From positions 129,142 to 193,141 of the forward strand of contig JBAZBI010000008.1 of assembly GCA_041671545.1 (NCBI GenBank): a stretch of 64,000 nt of DNA, written 5' to 3'. The stretch comes from UBA1563 sp041671545. GTDB lineage: Bacteria; Bacteroidota; Ignavibacteria; Ignavibacteriales; Ignavibacteriaceae. Below, piece after piece: positions 54,719-63,665 of this stretch (positions are counted from its first letter, which is position 1; each line of letters opens with the position of its first letter). Below the pieces are notes generated by a model, which did no database searches, was not told where the DNA came from, and saw only the letters and a list, made by a program, of their open reading frames with translations. The position numbers were made by a program, and so were the translations under genes.

Positions 54719-55132
54719 TTATTCCCCCATCACTTTTATGATGAGCCTTTTTCTCCTTTGTCCGTCAAATTCAGCATAATAAATTTGCTGCCAAGGACCA
54801 AAATCAAGTTCTCCATTCGTCACCGGCACAATAACTTCGTGATGAATAAGTAAACTTTTGAGATGGGCATCTCCGTTATCTTCTCCGGTTCGATGATGCA
54901 AATAATTCTGATTGAAGGGAGCCAATTTTTCAAGCCATGTATCGATATCTTGAATAAGTCCGCTCTCTGCATCGTTCACGTATACTCCAGCAGTGATATG
55001 CATCGCCGAAACAAGGATCATACCCTCTTTAATTTCACTTTTATGTAAAACACTTTCTACATCGTTTGTAATGTTGATGTATTCACGTTTCTTTTTTGTG
55101 TTGAACCACAAATACTCTGTATAGGTCTTCAT
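54719..55132 (-). CDS. YjbQ/UPF0047 family protein
   Basis: A 137-residue small enzyme-like protein. The family signatures are clear: LVSAMHITAGVYVNDAESG, the YLHHRTGEDNGDAHLKSLL block and the C-terminal GELDFGPWQQIYYAEFDG. These proteins are listed as secondary thiamine-phosphate synthase-like because some weakly complement that activity; the true role is unproven. Conserved His (HITAG, HHR, DAHLKS) could form a metal site. The gene starts 6 bases after the stop of prfB and probably shares its transcript. Confidence 0.92.
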   Translation of the reverse strand: MKTYTEYLWFNTKKKREYINITNDVESVLHKSEIKEGMILVSAMHITAGVYVNDAESGLIQDIDTWLEKLAPFNQNYLHHRTGEDNGDAHLKSLLIHHEVIVPVTNGELDFGPWQQIYYAEFDGQRRKRLIIKVMGE

Positions 55133-55138
55133 TGTATT

Positions 55139-56240
55139 TTATGCAGTTCTAAATTTTAATAAATATGCTTTTATAAATTTATTCAGATCACCGTTCATTA
55201 CTCCCTGGGTATCCGAAGTTTCAATATCAGTACGGTGATCTTTCACCATATTGTAGGGATGAAAAACATACGAACGGATTTGGCTTCCCCATTCAATTTT
55301 CATTTTTGTTTTTTCAATTTCATCCAACGCTTCTTCCTGCTTCTCTAATTCTTTTTGATACATTTTCGATTTAAGAAGTTTCATCGCATTCATCTTGTTT
55401 TGAGTTTGCGATCGTTCGCTCTGACATGCAGCTACGGTATTGGTAGGAATATGTGTAATTCGTACTGCGGTTTCAACTTTGTTTACGTTCTGCCCACCTT
55501 TACCACCTGAACGATAAGTATCAATTCGTAAATCCGCCGGATTAATTTCGATTTCTATAGTATCATCAATCTCCGGTATAACAAATACGGAGGCAAAAGA
55601 AGTGTGTCTTCTTTTATTAGCATCAAATGGTGAAATGCGAACTAAACGATGCACACCATTTTCAGCTTTTAAATAACCGTAAGCATATTCTCCGGTAACT
55701 TCAATTGTCGCACTTTTAATGCCTGCGCCATCTCCGTCAAGAATATCAAGCAGAGTCATTTTAAAATTACTTTGTTCGCCGTATCTGATATACATCCGCA
55801 TTAGCATATCAGCCCAATCTTGTGCTTCCGTTCCACCGGCACCGGAATGAATTGTAAGGATACAATTCTTATTATCATCTTTCCCGCTAAGCATACTTTT
55901 AAATTCGACTTCTTCAATCGAAGAAAGTATACCACTCAATTCAATTTGAATTTCAGAACCAAACGAATCATCGACTTCTGAGGAAGCGAGTTCAATTAAG
56001 TCATTGAGATTATTAGCTTTGTTATTAATGTTACTCCAGAGATCAACCCAATCTTGCAAAGTTTTTAGTTGTTGTAAAATCTTCTGAGCATTTTTCTGAT
56101 CATCCCAGAAATTTTTCCCTTCCGTTTTAGCTTTTAATTCGGATATAACTATTTCATTCTTATCTAAGTCAAAGATAACCTCGTAAATTGTCGATTCGTT
56201 TTCTGTAATCAGCTAAAGTTTTTAATTCATCATTGTACAT
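55139..56240 (-). CDS. prfB: Peptide chain release factor 2, with programmed +1 frameshift
   Basis: The class I release factor for UGA and UAA. The gene starts at ATG 56240 (MYNDELKTLADYRKRIDNLR) and needs a +1 shift at an internal TGA (56169-56171, GAGGTTATCTTTGAC), after which the protein continues DLDKNEIVISELKAK and is about 366 residues, normal for RF2. Conserved parts are RISPFDANKRRH (SPF tripeptide, stop codon recognition) and RSGGKGGQNVNK (GGQ, peptidyl-tRNA hydrolysis). RF2 shortage favours the shift, giving autoregulation. The downstream frame alone (from 56059) is an artefact of ignoring the shift. It is followed by the YjbQ gene. Confidence 0.95.
56166..56184 (-). promoter_or_regulatory. 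RF2 programmed frameshift site
   Basis: CTT TGA C, with GAGG upstream acting as an internal ribosome-binding-like element, matches the canonical prfB site. Reading frames agree on both sides: the zero frame ends at the TGA and the +1 frame continues as RF2. Confidence 0.93.
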
Positions 56241-56275
56241 ATTTTTGAGTCCATGCTTTTATTTACCAAAACAGC

Positions 56276-56659
56276 TTAAAGGATCAGAGAAACCGGATAT
56301 TTACGAAATATTTCATCGTGGGATATCAAAACAAAATCATTAGAAATTGCTTGAGCGATCAGCAACCGATCGAAAGGATCAGAATGATGGAAAGCTAATT
56401 TCTGTAGATTAAGCAAATCTGAAAAATTTAATTCTAAAATATCAAATGACATCTGTTCCAATGCCTTTTTTAATTCTTCAAACGGAATTGAGATTTTTAA
56501 TTTCCCTAAACTAATTTTGATTGCAATTTCCCATAACCCAACAATACTAACATAAATTTTATTATCCGTGTTATCAATAATAGTTACAGAGTCATCACTC
56601 AATTTCTTATCACCGTTCAGATACCAGATCAACATATGTGTATCTAAAAGATAGTTCAT
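56276..56659 (-). CDS. PIN-domain toxin (VapC-like, COG3744 type)
   Basis: A 127-residue PIN-fold ribonuclease: LLDTHMLIWYL carries the first acidic residue, with Glu in GLWEIAIKISLGKL and Asp in HSDPFDRLLIAQA and ISHDE completing the metal site. It probably cuts tRNA or rRNA. The start overlaps the stop of the antitoxin gene upstream by four bases (ATGA, 56656-56659), the usual antitoxin-toxin order. It is not closely similar to the PIN toxin at 31984-32412, so the window has two separate PIN-based toxin-antitoxin pairs. Confidence 0.9.
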   Translation of the reverse strand: MNYLLDTHMLIWYLNGDKKLSDDSVTIIDNTDNKIYVSIVGLWEIAIKISLGKLKISIPFEELKKALEQMSFDILELNFSDLLNLQKLAFHHSDPFDRLLIAQAISNDFVLISHDEIFRKYPVSLIL

Positions 56660-56865
56660 CTACAATACTCGTTAAATTCCTTAGGAGTTTGATCAAAATC
56701 TTCTGAAACAAAAGAAAAAATTCCCATGCCGCAACCAAATTTTCGTTTTTGAGTTTTTTTATCGTAATTCTTGTTTCGAAGTTTAGATATTTCTTCAATT
56801 AGTTTTGAATCTTGCAAATTTTTTATCCACTTAATCAATTCGGATTTTTGGATTTCAATGTTCAT
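56656..56865 (-). CDS. DUF2281-type antitoxin
   Basis: A 69-residue partner of the PIN toxin. It begins with a helical N-terminus (IEIQKSELIKWIKNLQDS) and ends with KRKFGCGMGIFSFVSEDFDQ, a tail that is conserved in DUF2281 antitoxins and presumably binds the toxin active site. The start codon is the ATG at 56865. The overlap with the toxin gene makes translational coupling likely. Autoregulation is assumed for the family; no operator was seen. Confidence 0.85.
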   Translation of the reverse strand: MNIEIQKSELIKWIKNLQDSKLIEEISKLRNKNYDKKTQKRKFGCGMGIFSFVSEDFDQTPKEFNEYCR

Positions 56866-56904
56866 AATTTCACCGTTTTATACTTTAAATTAATAAGCAA
56901 ATCA

Positions 56905-57222
56905 TTAAGATAAAACATCAATTTCCATTCTTAATAAAGCAGCTGCAAGAGTTTTCCCTTGTGCATCGAGTTTAAGTGAAACTGTTCCTCCACCACCAAG
57001 AGTGTTGTGTAAAATGAAATTGAGCGCTTTTAGGTTTGGGAGTTCGTATCGTTCAACTTCACCAAGACAAATTCCGGTGAAATGTTGCTTGACTTTTTCA
57101 GCAGTTAAATATTTGTGAATTATTTCATAACCATTTGCGTCGTAAGCAATGATTCCGACATTTGCAGCATCACCTTTATCACCGCTTCTGCCATGGGCAA
57201 TATCAATCAATTTGATTTTCAT
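56905..57222 (-). CDS. AtuA C-terminal-like (ferredoxin-fold) protein
   Basis: A 105-residue protein starting IKLIDIAHGRSGDKGDAANVGIIAYD, the hallmark of the small domain that in many genomes is fused to the C-terminus of AtuA proteins; ALNFILHNTLGGGGTVSLKLDAQGK is its second signature. Here it is a separate gene 32 bases after the AtuA-like gene. The two products probably assemble as one enzyme. The reaction is unknown; AtuA takes part in citronellol/geraniol catabolism in Pseudomonas, but related proteins are far more widespread. Confidence 0.9.
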   Translation of the reverse strand: MKIKLIDIAHGRSGDKGDAANVGIIAYDANGYEIIHKYLTAEKVKQHFTGICLGEVERYELPNLKALNFILHNTLGGGGTVSLKLDAQGKTLAAALLRMEIDVLS

Positions 57223-57254
57223 AAATTCTTCTTCGATTTAGTTTTTATCAATTT

Positions 57255-58622
57255 TTATAATTCTAAAATTTCAACCTTAGGTTCAGCAAGTCTTTTATCA
57301 AGTAATGCAGGCCAATACGCAACAACCTCATTGGGCTTTGGTCTTCCACCGGCAAAACCGGTAACACTCGGTGGACCTGTTAAAATCAACGGTGCGATTT
57401 CTTTGCCAAATCTTTCAACGGAAGCAAAATCGTGCGAACGAACTGATACTCGCAATTGAATTTCATTTATTAAATCTTCATCAAGTTCTTTTGCAAGTGG
57501 ACCATGACACGAATTATATCCGACAAGTTCACTTCTTATCTCATCGAAAGTTAAATTGAGCAATTCCAGTCTCTTTCTTAAAATTTTGTCAGCAGCTTTA
57601 GCTTTAGTTAGAGCTTGCGGCCATGAATACGTTAAACTGCCGGAAGCTGAATAGCCATCAGCATAAGAGCATGAAACTTTATAAAATGCTGTTTCAGGTT
57701 TCCCTTTTATTCCAAATACTTTTACTCTATTCTCACCACTTTGTTCCAATTGAATTGATGTAAAATCTGCAACACAATCGGGAGTTATATATTCCGCCGG
57801 ATCTCCAATTTCATAAAGTAATTGCTCACTTACTGTGTCAATGGTTACTTTACCGCCAAGCGATTCGTGTTTTGTTACGACAAATTCACCTGATGGAAAA
57901 GTTTCACAGATTGGAAAACCAATCTCTGCAAAGTTCGGAACTGATTCCCAATCACTTAAAAAGTTTCCTCCGGTTGATTGCGCACCGCATTCTAAAATGT
58001 GTCCGGCAATTGTTCCTGCTGAAAGAAGATTGTAATCGTTTTGCTTCCAACCAAATTCGTAAATCATTGGAGCGAGAGTTAAACCGGTATCTGTTGTTCT
58101 GCCGGTAATTACAATATCAGCTCCTTTTTGTAGCGCTTCCACAATGGGAAATGCGCCAAAGTAAACATTCGCGCTTAATAATTTTTCTTTAACAGAAATT
58201 ATTGAGACACCGGATTCCATGTTCTTCAATTCAGAACCATGTGCAACTAAATCATCAATTTGATCTTTAATATCATCTCCCAGAACGATCCCGATTTTCA
58301 ATCCGGTAATCCCTAGAGATTCCGCAACTTTAACAATCGCTTTGCCGCATGCTATTGGATTTACTCCACCACCATTAGTTATAACTTTGATCTTTTTTTC
58401 TTTACAAATCGGAAGAATTCTCTTCATCAACTCCGGAATATCTTTAGCATATCCAAGTTCGGGATTTTTGTTTTTTTGCTTTTGAAGAATGGACATTGTT
58501 ACTTCTGCAAGGTAATCCATTACGAGATAATCGATTTCACCTTTTGTAACCTGGTAATATGGAGCTTCAATAAGGTCGCCCCAAAATCCCTGCCCGGATG
58601 CAATTCTGATTTTGTCTTTCAT
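57255..58622 (-). CDS. AtuA/DUF1446 family protein
   Basis: A 455-residue cytoplasmic protein. The N-terminal half shows RIASGQGFWGDLIEAP, a LVMDYLAEVTMSIL segment and the VITNGGGVNPIACG loop; the middle shows IVITGRTTDTGLTLAPMIYEFGW and AGTIAGHILECGAQSTGGNF. These identify the acyclic terpene utilisation (AtuA) family. The biochemistry is unsettled; a role in branched acyl-CoA metabolism is often assumed. The gene overlaps the stop of miaA by four bases (ATGA) and is followed by the small AtuA partner. It lies at the end of a pcm-miaA-atuA run. Confidence 0.92.
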   Translation of the reverse strand: MKDKIRIASGQGFWGDLIEAPYYQVTKGEIDYLVMDYLAEVTMSILQKQKNKNPELGYAKDIPELMKRILPICKEKKIKVITNGGGVNPIACGKAIVKVAESLGITGLKIGIVLGDDIKDQIDDLVAHGSELKNMESGVSIISVKEKLLSANVYFGAFPIVEALQKGADIVITGRTTDTGLTLAPMIYEFGWKQNDYNLLSAGTIAGHILECGAQSTGGNFLSDWESVPNFAEIGFPICETFPSGEFVVTKHESLGGKVTIDTVSEQLLYEIGDPAEYITPDCVADFTSIQLEQSGENRVKVFGIKGKPETAFYKVSCSYADGYSASGSLTYSWPQALTKAKAADKILRKRLELLNLTFDEIRSELVGYNSCHGPLAKELDEDLINEIQLRVSVRSHDFASVERFGKEIAPLILTGPPSVTGFAGGRPKPNEVVAYWPALLDKRLAEPKVEILEL

Positions 58623-59548
58623 GCTTGGCCGTTCAATTGTGTTAGAATTTCATTTTTAATCTTAACCAAATCTAATTCATTTTTAACACCGAACCAATGT
58701 ATCCGATCATCTTTTCGGAACCATGTCATTTGCCTTTTTGCATATCTTCGCGTGTTCCGTTTGATTAGTGAAATTGCAGTTTCAAGAGAAATTTCATTTT
58801 TTATATAGGCGATGATTTCTTTGTAACCGACAGAGTTTAGCGAATTCAAGGTTCCACTATATCCCTGGTGTAAAATTGATTCAACTTCTTCCACTAATCC
58901 ATTCGAGATCATTTCGTCAACACGAAATTCAATTCGTTTGTAAAGAAGTTCTCGCTCCCAATTCAGTCCAAACTGAAAGAAATTATAACCTTCGCGATCC
59001 CGGATTTGTTCAGTATGAAAATCTGTTATTGATTTTCCAGTAAGATAAAAAACTTCAAGCGCTCTTATCACCCTTTTCCAATTCTGCGGGAGCATTGTTT
59101 TTGCAGCAAATGGATCGACTTTAAGTAATTCTTGGTAAAGATAGTCAGTCCCAAATCTTTCTTTTTTAGTTGATAGTTCATCCCGTAACGAATCATCTGC
59201 CGGAAGATCAACAATTCCGTCAACTAAAGCTTTTATGTACAAACCCGACCCGCCGGTAATAATAGGTAATTTATTTAATTTTAATAAGTTATCAATTTTT
59301 CCTAAAGCTTGTTTTTCGTAGAGGCTAACGTCATAGTTTTCATCTAATTTTATAAAATCGATGAAGGAGTGGTGGATTTCCCTTAACTCCATTTTACCCG
59401 GTTTTGCCGTTCCGATATCAATGTGTTTGTAAACTTGTCTGCTGTCTGCCGAAATGATTTCAGTTCTCAATTCCTTTGCGAGTTGTAAAGACAAACTTGA
59501 TTTTCCGGAGCAAGTTGGCCCAACAATTACTAAAACTAATTGTCCCAA
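58619..59548 (-). CDS. miaA: tRNA dimethylallyltransferase
   Basis: A 309-residue enzyme that adds a dimethylallyl group to N6 of A37 in tRNAs reading UNN codons. The P-loop is GPTCSGKSS near 9-17, followed by ISADSRQVYKHIDIGTAKP, the catalytic ENYDVSLYEK region, TGGSGLYIKALVDG and, near the end, RYAKRQMTWFR. The start is probably the TTG at 59548, inside the end of pcm (13-base overlap); no ATG is available before the P-loop. The length is normal for MiaA. It forms a run with pcm and atuA. Confidence 0.95.
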   Translation of the reverse strand: MGQLVLVIVGPTCSGKSSLSLQLAKELRTEIISADSRQVYKHIDIGTAKPGKMELREIHHSFIDFIKLDENYDVSLYEKQALGKIDNLLKLNKLPIITGGSGLYIKALVDGIVDLPADDSLRDELSTKKERFGTDYLYQELLKVDPFAAKTMLPQNWKRVIRALEVFYLTGKSITDFHTEQIRDREGYNFFQFGLNWERELLYKRIEFRVDEMISNGLVEEVESILHQGYSGTLNSLNSVGYKEIIAYIKNEISLETAISLIKRNTRRYAKRQMTWFRKDDRIHWFGVKNELDLVKIKNEILTQLNGQA

Positions 59549-60171
59549 CCTTCGCGTCCTATTAACGGTACAAATGTGAAAGAAGGAACTTGTTTCTGAC
59601 TAAAATCATTTTCACCTTCTTTTGTAATTACTGTTAAAATTTGTGAAGTCTTATCGCCAACCGGAATTACTAGTCTTCCACCAATCGATAATTGTTTTTT
59701 CAAAGAAACCGGAATACTGGGTGAACCCGCAGTTACAATAATTCCTTCGTAAGGAGCAAATTCTTCCCATCCGATCGTTCCATCACCAAATTTTAAGAGT
59801 GCATTAATATTTTTATCGTCAAAAAGTTTTCTTGTTCTTGCGTAAATATCAAACTGTCTTTCAATACTAAAGACTCTCATCCCCATAGTTACTAAAATTG
59901 CTGCTTGATAACCAGAGCCGGTACCAATTTCCAAAACCTTCGCCCCTTTTTTAAGTTGAAGTTCTTGACTCATAAATGCAACTGTATATGGTTGAGAAAT
60001 CGTCTGGCCAAAACCGATCGGCAATGCAACATCTCTATATGCATGGGTTTCCAGAGCCTTTGGGAGAAACTGATGTCGCTCAACCCGCAAAAATGCCTCT
60101 AGAACAAGATTATCACTAATTTTTCGTTCTTTTAGTTTATCAACTAATTCTTTTCGTTCTGATTCAAACAT
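59536..60171 (-). CDS. pcm: Protein-L-isoaspartate O-methyltransferase
   Basis: A 211-residue SAM-dependent repair enzyme. VERHQFLPKALETHAYRDVALPIGFGQTISQP (about 28-60) contains the family's signature with the QTISQP loop, and VLEIGTGSGYQAAIL is the AdoMet motif I. It methylates isoaspartyl residues so that damaged proteins can return to Asp. The start is the ATG at 60171. It overlaps miaA by 13 bases, an unusual but plausible operon. Confidence 0.94.
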   Translation of the reverse strand: MFESERKELVDKLKERKISDNLVLEAFLRVERHQFLPKALETHAYRDVALPIGFGQTISQPYTVAFMSQELQLKKGAKVLEIGTGSGYQAAILVTMGMRVFSIERQFDIYARTRKLFDDKNINALLKFGDGTIGWEEFAPYEGIIVTAGSPSIPVSLKKQLSIGGRLVIPVGDKTSQILTVITKEGENDFSQKQVPSFTFVPLIGREGWDN

Positions 60172-60261
60172 AAATATTTTTTTTATTAGTAAAGCAAAAT
60201 ATAGATATTTCGGTAATTATCTCTAATTTTCAATCGAAAGAAATATTTATGAGTAATTAAA

Positions 60262-60780
60262 ATGTTTGATGGAGTTTACGGTCCGATCATAATCATGATG
60301 TTGCGTATTTGTGACGTTACTATCGGTACATTTAGAACAATCTTAGTGGTACAAGGCAGACGCTATTTAGCTGGTCTAGCTGGATTTTTTGAAGTTCTGA
60401 TTTGGGTTTTTGCGATCAGAATTGTGTTTCAACATCTGGATAATATCTCAAATATGTTCGGCTATGCTGTCGGATTCAGTCTTGGGAATATCTTAGGCAT
60501 TACCCTTGAACAGAAAGTTGGACTGGGATTCTTACAAGTAACTATAATTTCGAAATTCCTTACAGATAAAATAGTTTATGCTTTAAGAAGGGCAAAGATA
60601 GGAGCAACCATTATTCCGGGAGAAGGTGGAACCGGAGGAGTCGCAATTATTATTTGTGTGGTTCAGCGTAAATTGCGTCAAGAAACCATCGATATTATCG
60701 AATCCATCGATCCGGAAGCATTTATTACGGTACAATCTTCGTTACCCTACCGGGGATTTATCCATGGCGCCAGGAAGTGA
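60262..60780 (+). CDS. UPF0316 membrane protein (DUF5698-DUF2179)
   Basis: A 172-residue protein with three membrane helices in residues 5-90 (IIIMMLRICDVTIGTFRTILVV, LAGLAGFFEVLIWVFAIRIVF, MFGYAVGFSLGNILGITLE) and a soluble C-terminal DUF2179 domain (KIGATIIPGEGGTGGVAIIICVVQRK, GAxxxxGxGGxG type). The motif RICDVTIGTFRTI and LEQKVGLG fit DUF5698/UPF0316. The role is unknown; DUF2179 domains are suspected ligand binders. It is divergent from pcm, with 90 bases between them. Confidence 0.9.
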   Translation: MFDGVYGPIIIMMLRICDVTIGTFRTILVVQGRRYLAGLAGFFEVLIWVFAIRIVFQHLDNISNMFGYAVGFSLGNILGITLEQKVGLGFLQVTIISKFLTDKIVYALRRAKIGATIIPGEGGTGGVAIIICVVQRKLRQETIDIIESIDPEAFITVQSSLPYRGFIHGARK

Positions 60781-60876
60781 TGTTGCTAACAACAAACAGT
60801 GGATAAATTTTATTATTTTCAAGTATCAATTTTTGTCTTATATTCCCGATAATAAATATTAAAAAGAGGCTTTTTC

Positions 60877-61353
60877 ATGCAACAACTTTTAGTTATTGGG
60901 GCTTTAATCATTTTAGGTAGTCTAGTTTTAACTTTTAACAGATCGACCCAGAATGTTAATGCCAATAATTATTTTAACATTGCTTTGATCGATGCTACGG
61001 CTTCGGCTCAATCGGTGATTGAAGGAATTCAAACAAAAGCATTTGACGAAAATACAATTACTTCAAGCGTTTCTTCCACCGGTTCTCTTACTGCTAATGC
61101 CTCTTTAGGTCCCGACGCCGGAGAATCCATTACTACTCAATTTGATGATGTTGACGATTATAAGAATTACACAGAAGTAGATACTTTTCAACAGTTTGGT
61201 CAATTTACTGTTTTAGTAGATGTTAATTACGTTCAGAAATATTCACCGGAAACTGTTTCCGCTTCTCCAACTTTTTTAAAAAAAATTGATGTTACGGTTT
61301 CAAATTCTTATTTGGCACATTCATTAACCCTCTCAAGAATAATAAGTTATTGA
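60877..61353 (+). CDS. Pilin-like envelope protein, first of three
   Basis: A 158-residue protein with one N-terminal hydrophobic helix (LLVIGALIILGSLVLTF, residues 4-20) directly at the start, the plan of type IV pilin-like or minor pilin proteins, and a Ser/Thr/Asn-rich beta-like exterior domain (SSVSSTGSLTANASLG). The conserved prepilin Gly-Phe-Glu cleavage motif is missing. AAGAGG precedes the ATG. Its two downstream neighbours share the same layout, and the genes are spaced by 1 and 9 bases, so they form one operon. Function is unknown; export through a pilus-like apparatus or an outer-surface role is inferred. Confidence 0.7.
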   Translation: MQQLLVIGALIILGSLVLTFNRSTQNVNANNYFNIALIDATASAQSVIEGIQTKAFDENTITSSVSSTGSLTANASLGPDAGESITTQFDDVDDYKNYTEVDTFQQFGQFTVLVDVNYVQKYSPETVSASPTFLKKIDVTVSNSYLAHSLTLSRIISY

Positions 61354-61354
61354 T

Positions 61355-61930
61355 ATGAGTACTATGTTAGATATTATCGGTTCATTTATTACAGGAGCTA
61401 CAATAATTCTTGTAATTTTGAATTTAAACTTTCAAATAACCACTTCCCAGAGAGAGAATTTTTTCAGCTCACTTTCTCAAACTGAAGTGATTACTTTTGC
61501 AAGTATTCTTGAGAATGATTTTTATAAAATTGGTTTTCAAAGTAGCACATCGAACATTATTACCAGTGCCGATTCAATTGCAATTCAGTTTTATGCCGAT
61601 ATTGATAATGATACAACCGCCGAACAAGTTTATTACAATTTGGGCGCTGCTTCTGATCTATCAGGAACTACAAATCCAAGCGATAGACCTGTTTATCGCA
61701 AAGTCGGGTCAAGTTCAACGCAACTGGTTGGATCAGCTTATTCTATGCAATTATCTTATTATGATTCAATAGGAAATCAACTACAATATTCCAGCTTGAG
61801 CAGTCAGGCGAATAGAAATCGCATTAAGAAAATAGGGATTAATTACGTATTCGAAACTCCCTATCCGGTTGATGGAAACTACCAACGCGTACAGTGGAAA
61901 AAATTTATTAATCCAAGAAATTTAAACTAA
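61355..61930 (+). CDS. Pilin-like envelope protein, second of three
   Basis: A 191-residue protein with an N-terminal hydrophobic helix (MLDIIGSFITGATIILVILNLNF) followed by an exterior domain rich in Ser and Thr, with repeated DxDNDTTAEQVYYN-type acidic turns. It starts one base after the stop of the previous gene. It resembles pilin-type minor subunits only in outline. No signal-cleavage motif, cysteine pair or known domain was found. Confidence 0.7.
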   Translation: MSTMLDIIGSFITGATIILVILNLNFQITTSQRENFFSSLSQTEVITFASILENDFYKIGFQSSTSNIITSADSIAIQFYADIDNDTTAEQVYYNLGAASDLSGTTNPSDRPVYRKVGSSSTQLVGSAYSMQLSYYDSIGNQLQYSSLSSQANRNRIKKIGINYVFETPYPVDGNYQRVQWKKFINPRNLN

Positions 61931-61939
61931 GAGACTACC

Positions 61940-63427
61940 ATGGGACGAAGCGTATTAATATATGTCATGGGTACATTCATCATTTTATCGATTGCGTTAT
62001 TAAACGCCGGACGAAGTGTTGATACTGCCGGAACAAAATCTGTAGAATACATGAAAGATTCTAAAGCGAGAAATATCTGCAACAGCATGACGAGTATCTT
62101 ACTCAGTAGATTAGCGGATAGTACATCGCTAAGAATCGAAACTCCGATAACTGAATCATTAATGGGAGGCTCGGTAACCTATCAAATGTATTCAGTAAAT
62201 TCAGTTGGTGAAAGCGGAAATGACAATCACGAGGGTGAAGACAATGGAGACGATCATGAAGGTGATGATCACGAAGGCGATGACCATGGTGATGATGATC
62301 ATGGAGGCGACGACCATGGAGATGATCACTCATCAATGTTCACTTCACCGTTGCAAAGGCAAAATTCTGCTATTTTTTCCGCAAGTATTTTAGGAGCTTT
62401 TAGTTTTTCAAGCGCTTCATTTGCTTTTGATGATGACCACAGCGACGATCACGAAAGTGATGACCATGATGATGACGAAGGCGACGATCATGAAGGTGAT
62501 GACCATGACGACCACGATGGTGAAGATCATGGTGGCGATCACGATGATGATGATGAGCCTGCTGATGGCGACACAATTAAAATAGTTGTCTCTGCGACTG
62601 TTTCAAATAGCACTCAGACACAAACAACCTACGTTGCAATTGTTCCTCCAGTGTCGGCAACTACTGTAGCACTGCAAGGTGGTATTTCAAGCAATTGTTC
62701 GATCGAGACAAAAGGAAACATGGTTATAGATGGAAGAAATCATGATTTAAACGGAGCTCTGATTGCTAATACCGGAATTTATGGTGTTTGGACAACCTCA
62801 TCTTTGAATCAAAGTGGCAGTTCTAAGATTGGCGGTACGAAAAGTTCAACCGACTATGCTCCTTCAAAACCTGCAAATTCGAATATAGTAAAAACTTCCG
62901 GTTCGTTACCTTCAGGAAGTTTTCCCGATTCACCCGATAAATTTTTCGGAGGAAGTAGTGCAGGTTTCCCCGAAGGAACCATGAAAGATTTCGCAATAAG
63001 TGGTGCAAATGGAAGTCAATATGTCACTGATCCAGATAACCTTACTACACCATTAACAGGAATAACATACGTTGAGTTACCAAGTGGCGATACTTGGCAA
63101 TCGATGGATATTTCTGGAACCGGCGTTTTAGTTGTTCATAATGCAGCTGGAAATGCGATAATTAAAAATTTAAATAGCGGAACTTTTAAAGGAATTATTA
63201 TAGCTGATGACATCATTCATGTGCATACAAGTATTTATGGCGCGGTTATTGGGCTAAGCTCTCATCCGTCTGATGGTAATTGTTTAGGAAATGGGAACGG
63301 TTCAATTTTGTACTCTAAAGATGCAGTTAACCAGGCAGTAGCTTCTGTCAATTCTTGCTCGACTTCTAAAAATTATGGCTTTGGAAAAACAAGATTGAAT
63401 GTTATCGGCTGGTATGACCAACAATAA
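61940..63427 (+). CDS. Pilin-like envelope protein with Asp/His-rich tracts
   Basis: A 495-residue protein. An N-terminal hydrophobic helix (SVLIYVMGTFIILSIALL) is followed by a short globular piece. Then come two extraordinary tracts of Asp, His, Gly and Glu (about 90-130 and 165-215, repeats of the type GDDHEGDDH), separated by a more hydrophobic stretch of about 35 residues (SMFTSPLQRQNSAIFSASIL). The C-terminal 270 residues are a Ser/Gly-rich beta domain that resembles PilX-like or bacterial surface-filament proteins (GISSNCSIETKGNMVIDG, GTFKGIIIADDIIHVHTSI). The tracts could bind Ca, Zn or other divalent ions. It is the last gene of the three-gene operon. Confidence 0.75.
   Translation: MGRSVLIYVMGTFIILSIALLNAGRSVDTAGTKSVEYMKDSKARNICNSMTSILLSRLADSTSLRIETPITESLMGGSVTYQMYSVNSVGESGNDNHEGEDNGDDHEGDDHEGDDHGDDDHGGDDHGDDHSSMFTSPLQRQNSAIFSASILGAFSFSSASFAFDDDHSDDHESDDHDDDEGDDHEGDDHDDHDGEDHGGDHDDDDEPADGDTIKIVVSATVSNSTQTQTTYVAIVPPVSATTVALQGGISSNCSIETKGNMVIDGRNHDLNGALIANTGIYGVWTTSSLNQSGSSKIGGTKSSTDYAPSKPANSNIVKTSGSLPSGSFPDSPDKFFGGSSAGFPEGTMKDFAISGANGSQYVTDPDNLTTPLTGITYVELPSGDTWQSMDISGTGVLVVHNAAGNAIIKNLNSGTFKGIIIADDIIHVHTSIYGAVIGLSSHPSDGNCLGNGNGSILYSKDAVNQAVASVNSCSTSKNYGFGKTRLNVIGWYDQQ
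62218..62571. repeat. Trinucleotide-pair repeats encoding the Asp/His tracts
   Basis: GATGATCACGAAGG-type and GACCATGG-type hexamers recur in two blocks (about 62225-62333 and 62428-62560). The codons alternate GAT/GAC with CAT/CAC, as expected for in-frame slippage under selection for the protein. Confidence 0.75.
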
Positions 63428-63546
63428 CTGAATTATTTTTACTATTCTTCCAAAGAAAAGGTTTTCAAAGATTATAATTTCTGAAAACACATTTGGAAAA
63501 ATTTTTGCATTCCTATATATTAAGGAAGTTCTTTTGAAACTTTTCT

Positions 63547-63619
<73 letters not shown>

Positions 63620-63626
63620 CTCACTC

Positions 63627-63657
63627 AAATCCACTAAAAGTGGATTTTATTTTTTTA
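63627..63657 (+). terminator. Terminator after tRNA-Gly
   Basis: AAATCCACT and AGTGGATTT pair around a three-base loop, followed by a T-rich tail. Confidence 0.75.
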
Positions 63658-63665
63658 GCGATTAT

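Noticed and set aside
55139..56059. prfB as a 306-residue protein
   Set aside because: The frameshift site and upstream RF2-like residues show that translation begins at 56240.
62103..62336. His-rich minus-strand frame
   Set aside because: It mirrors the Asp/His tract of the sense gene.
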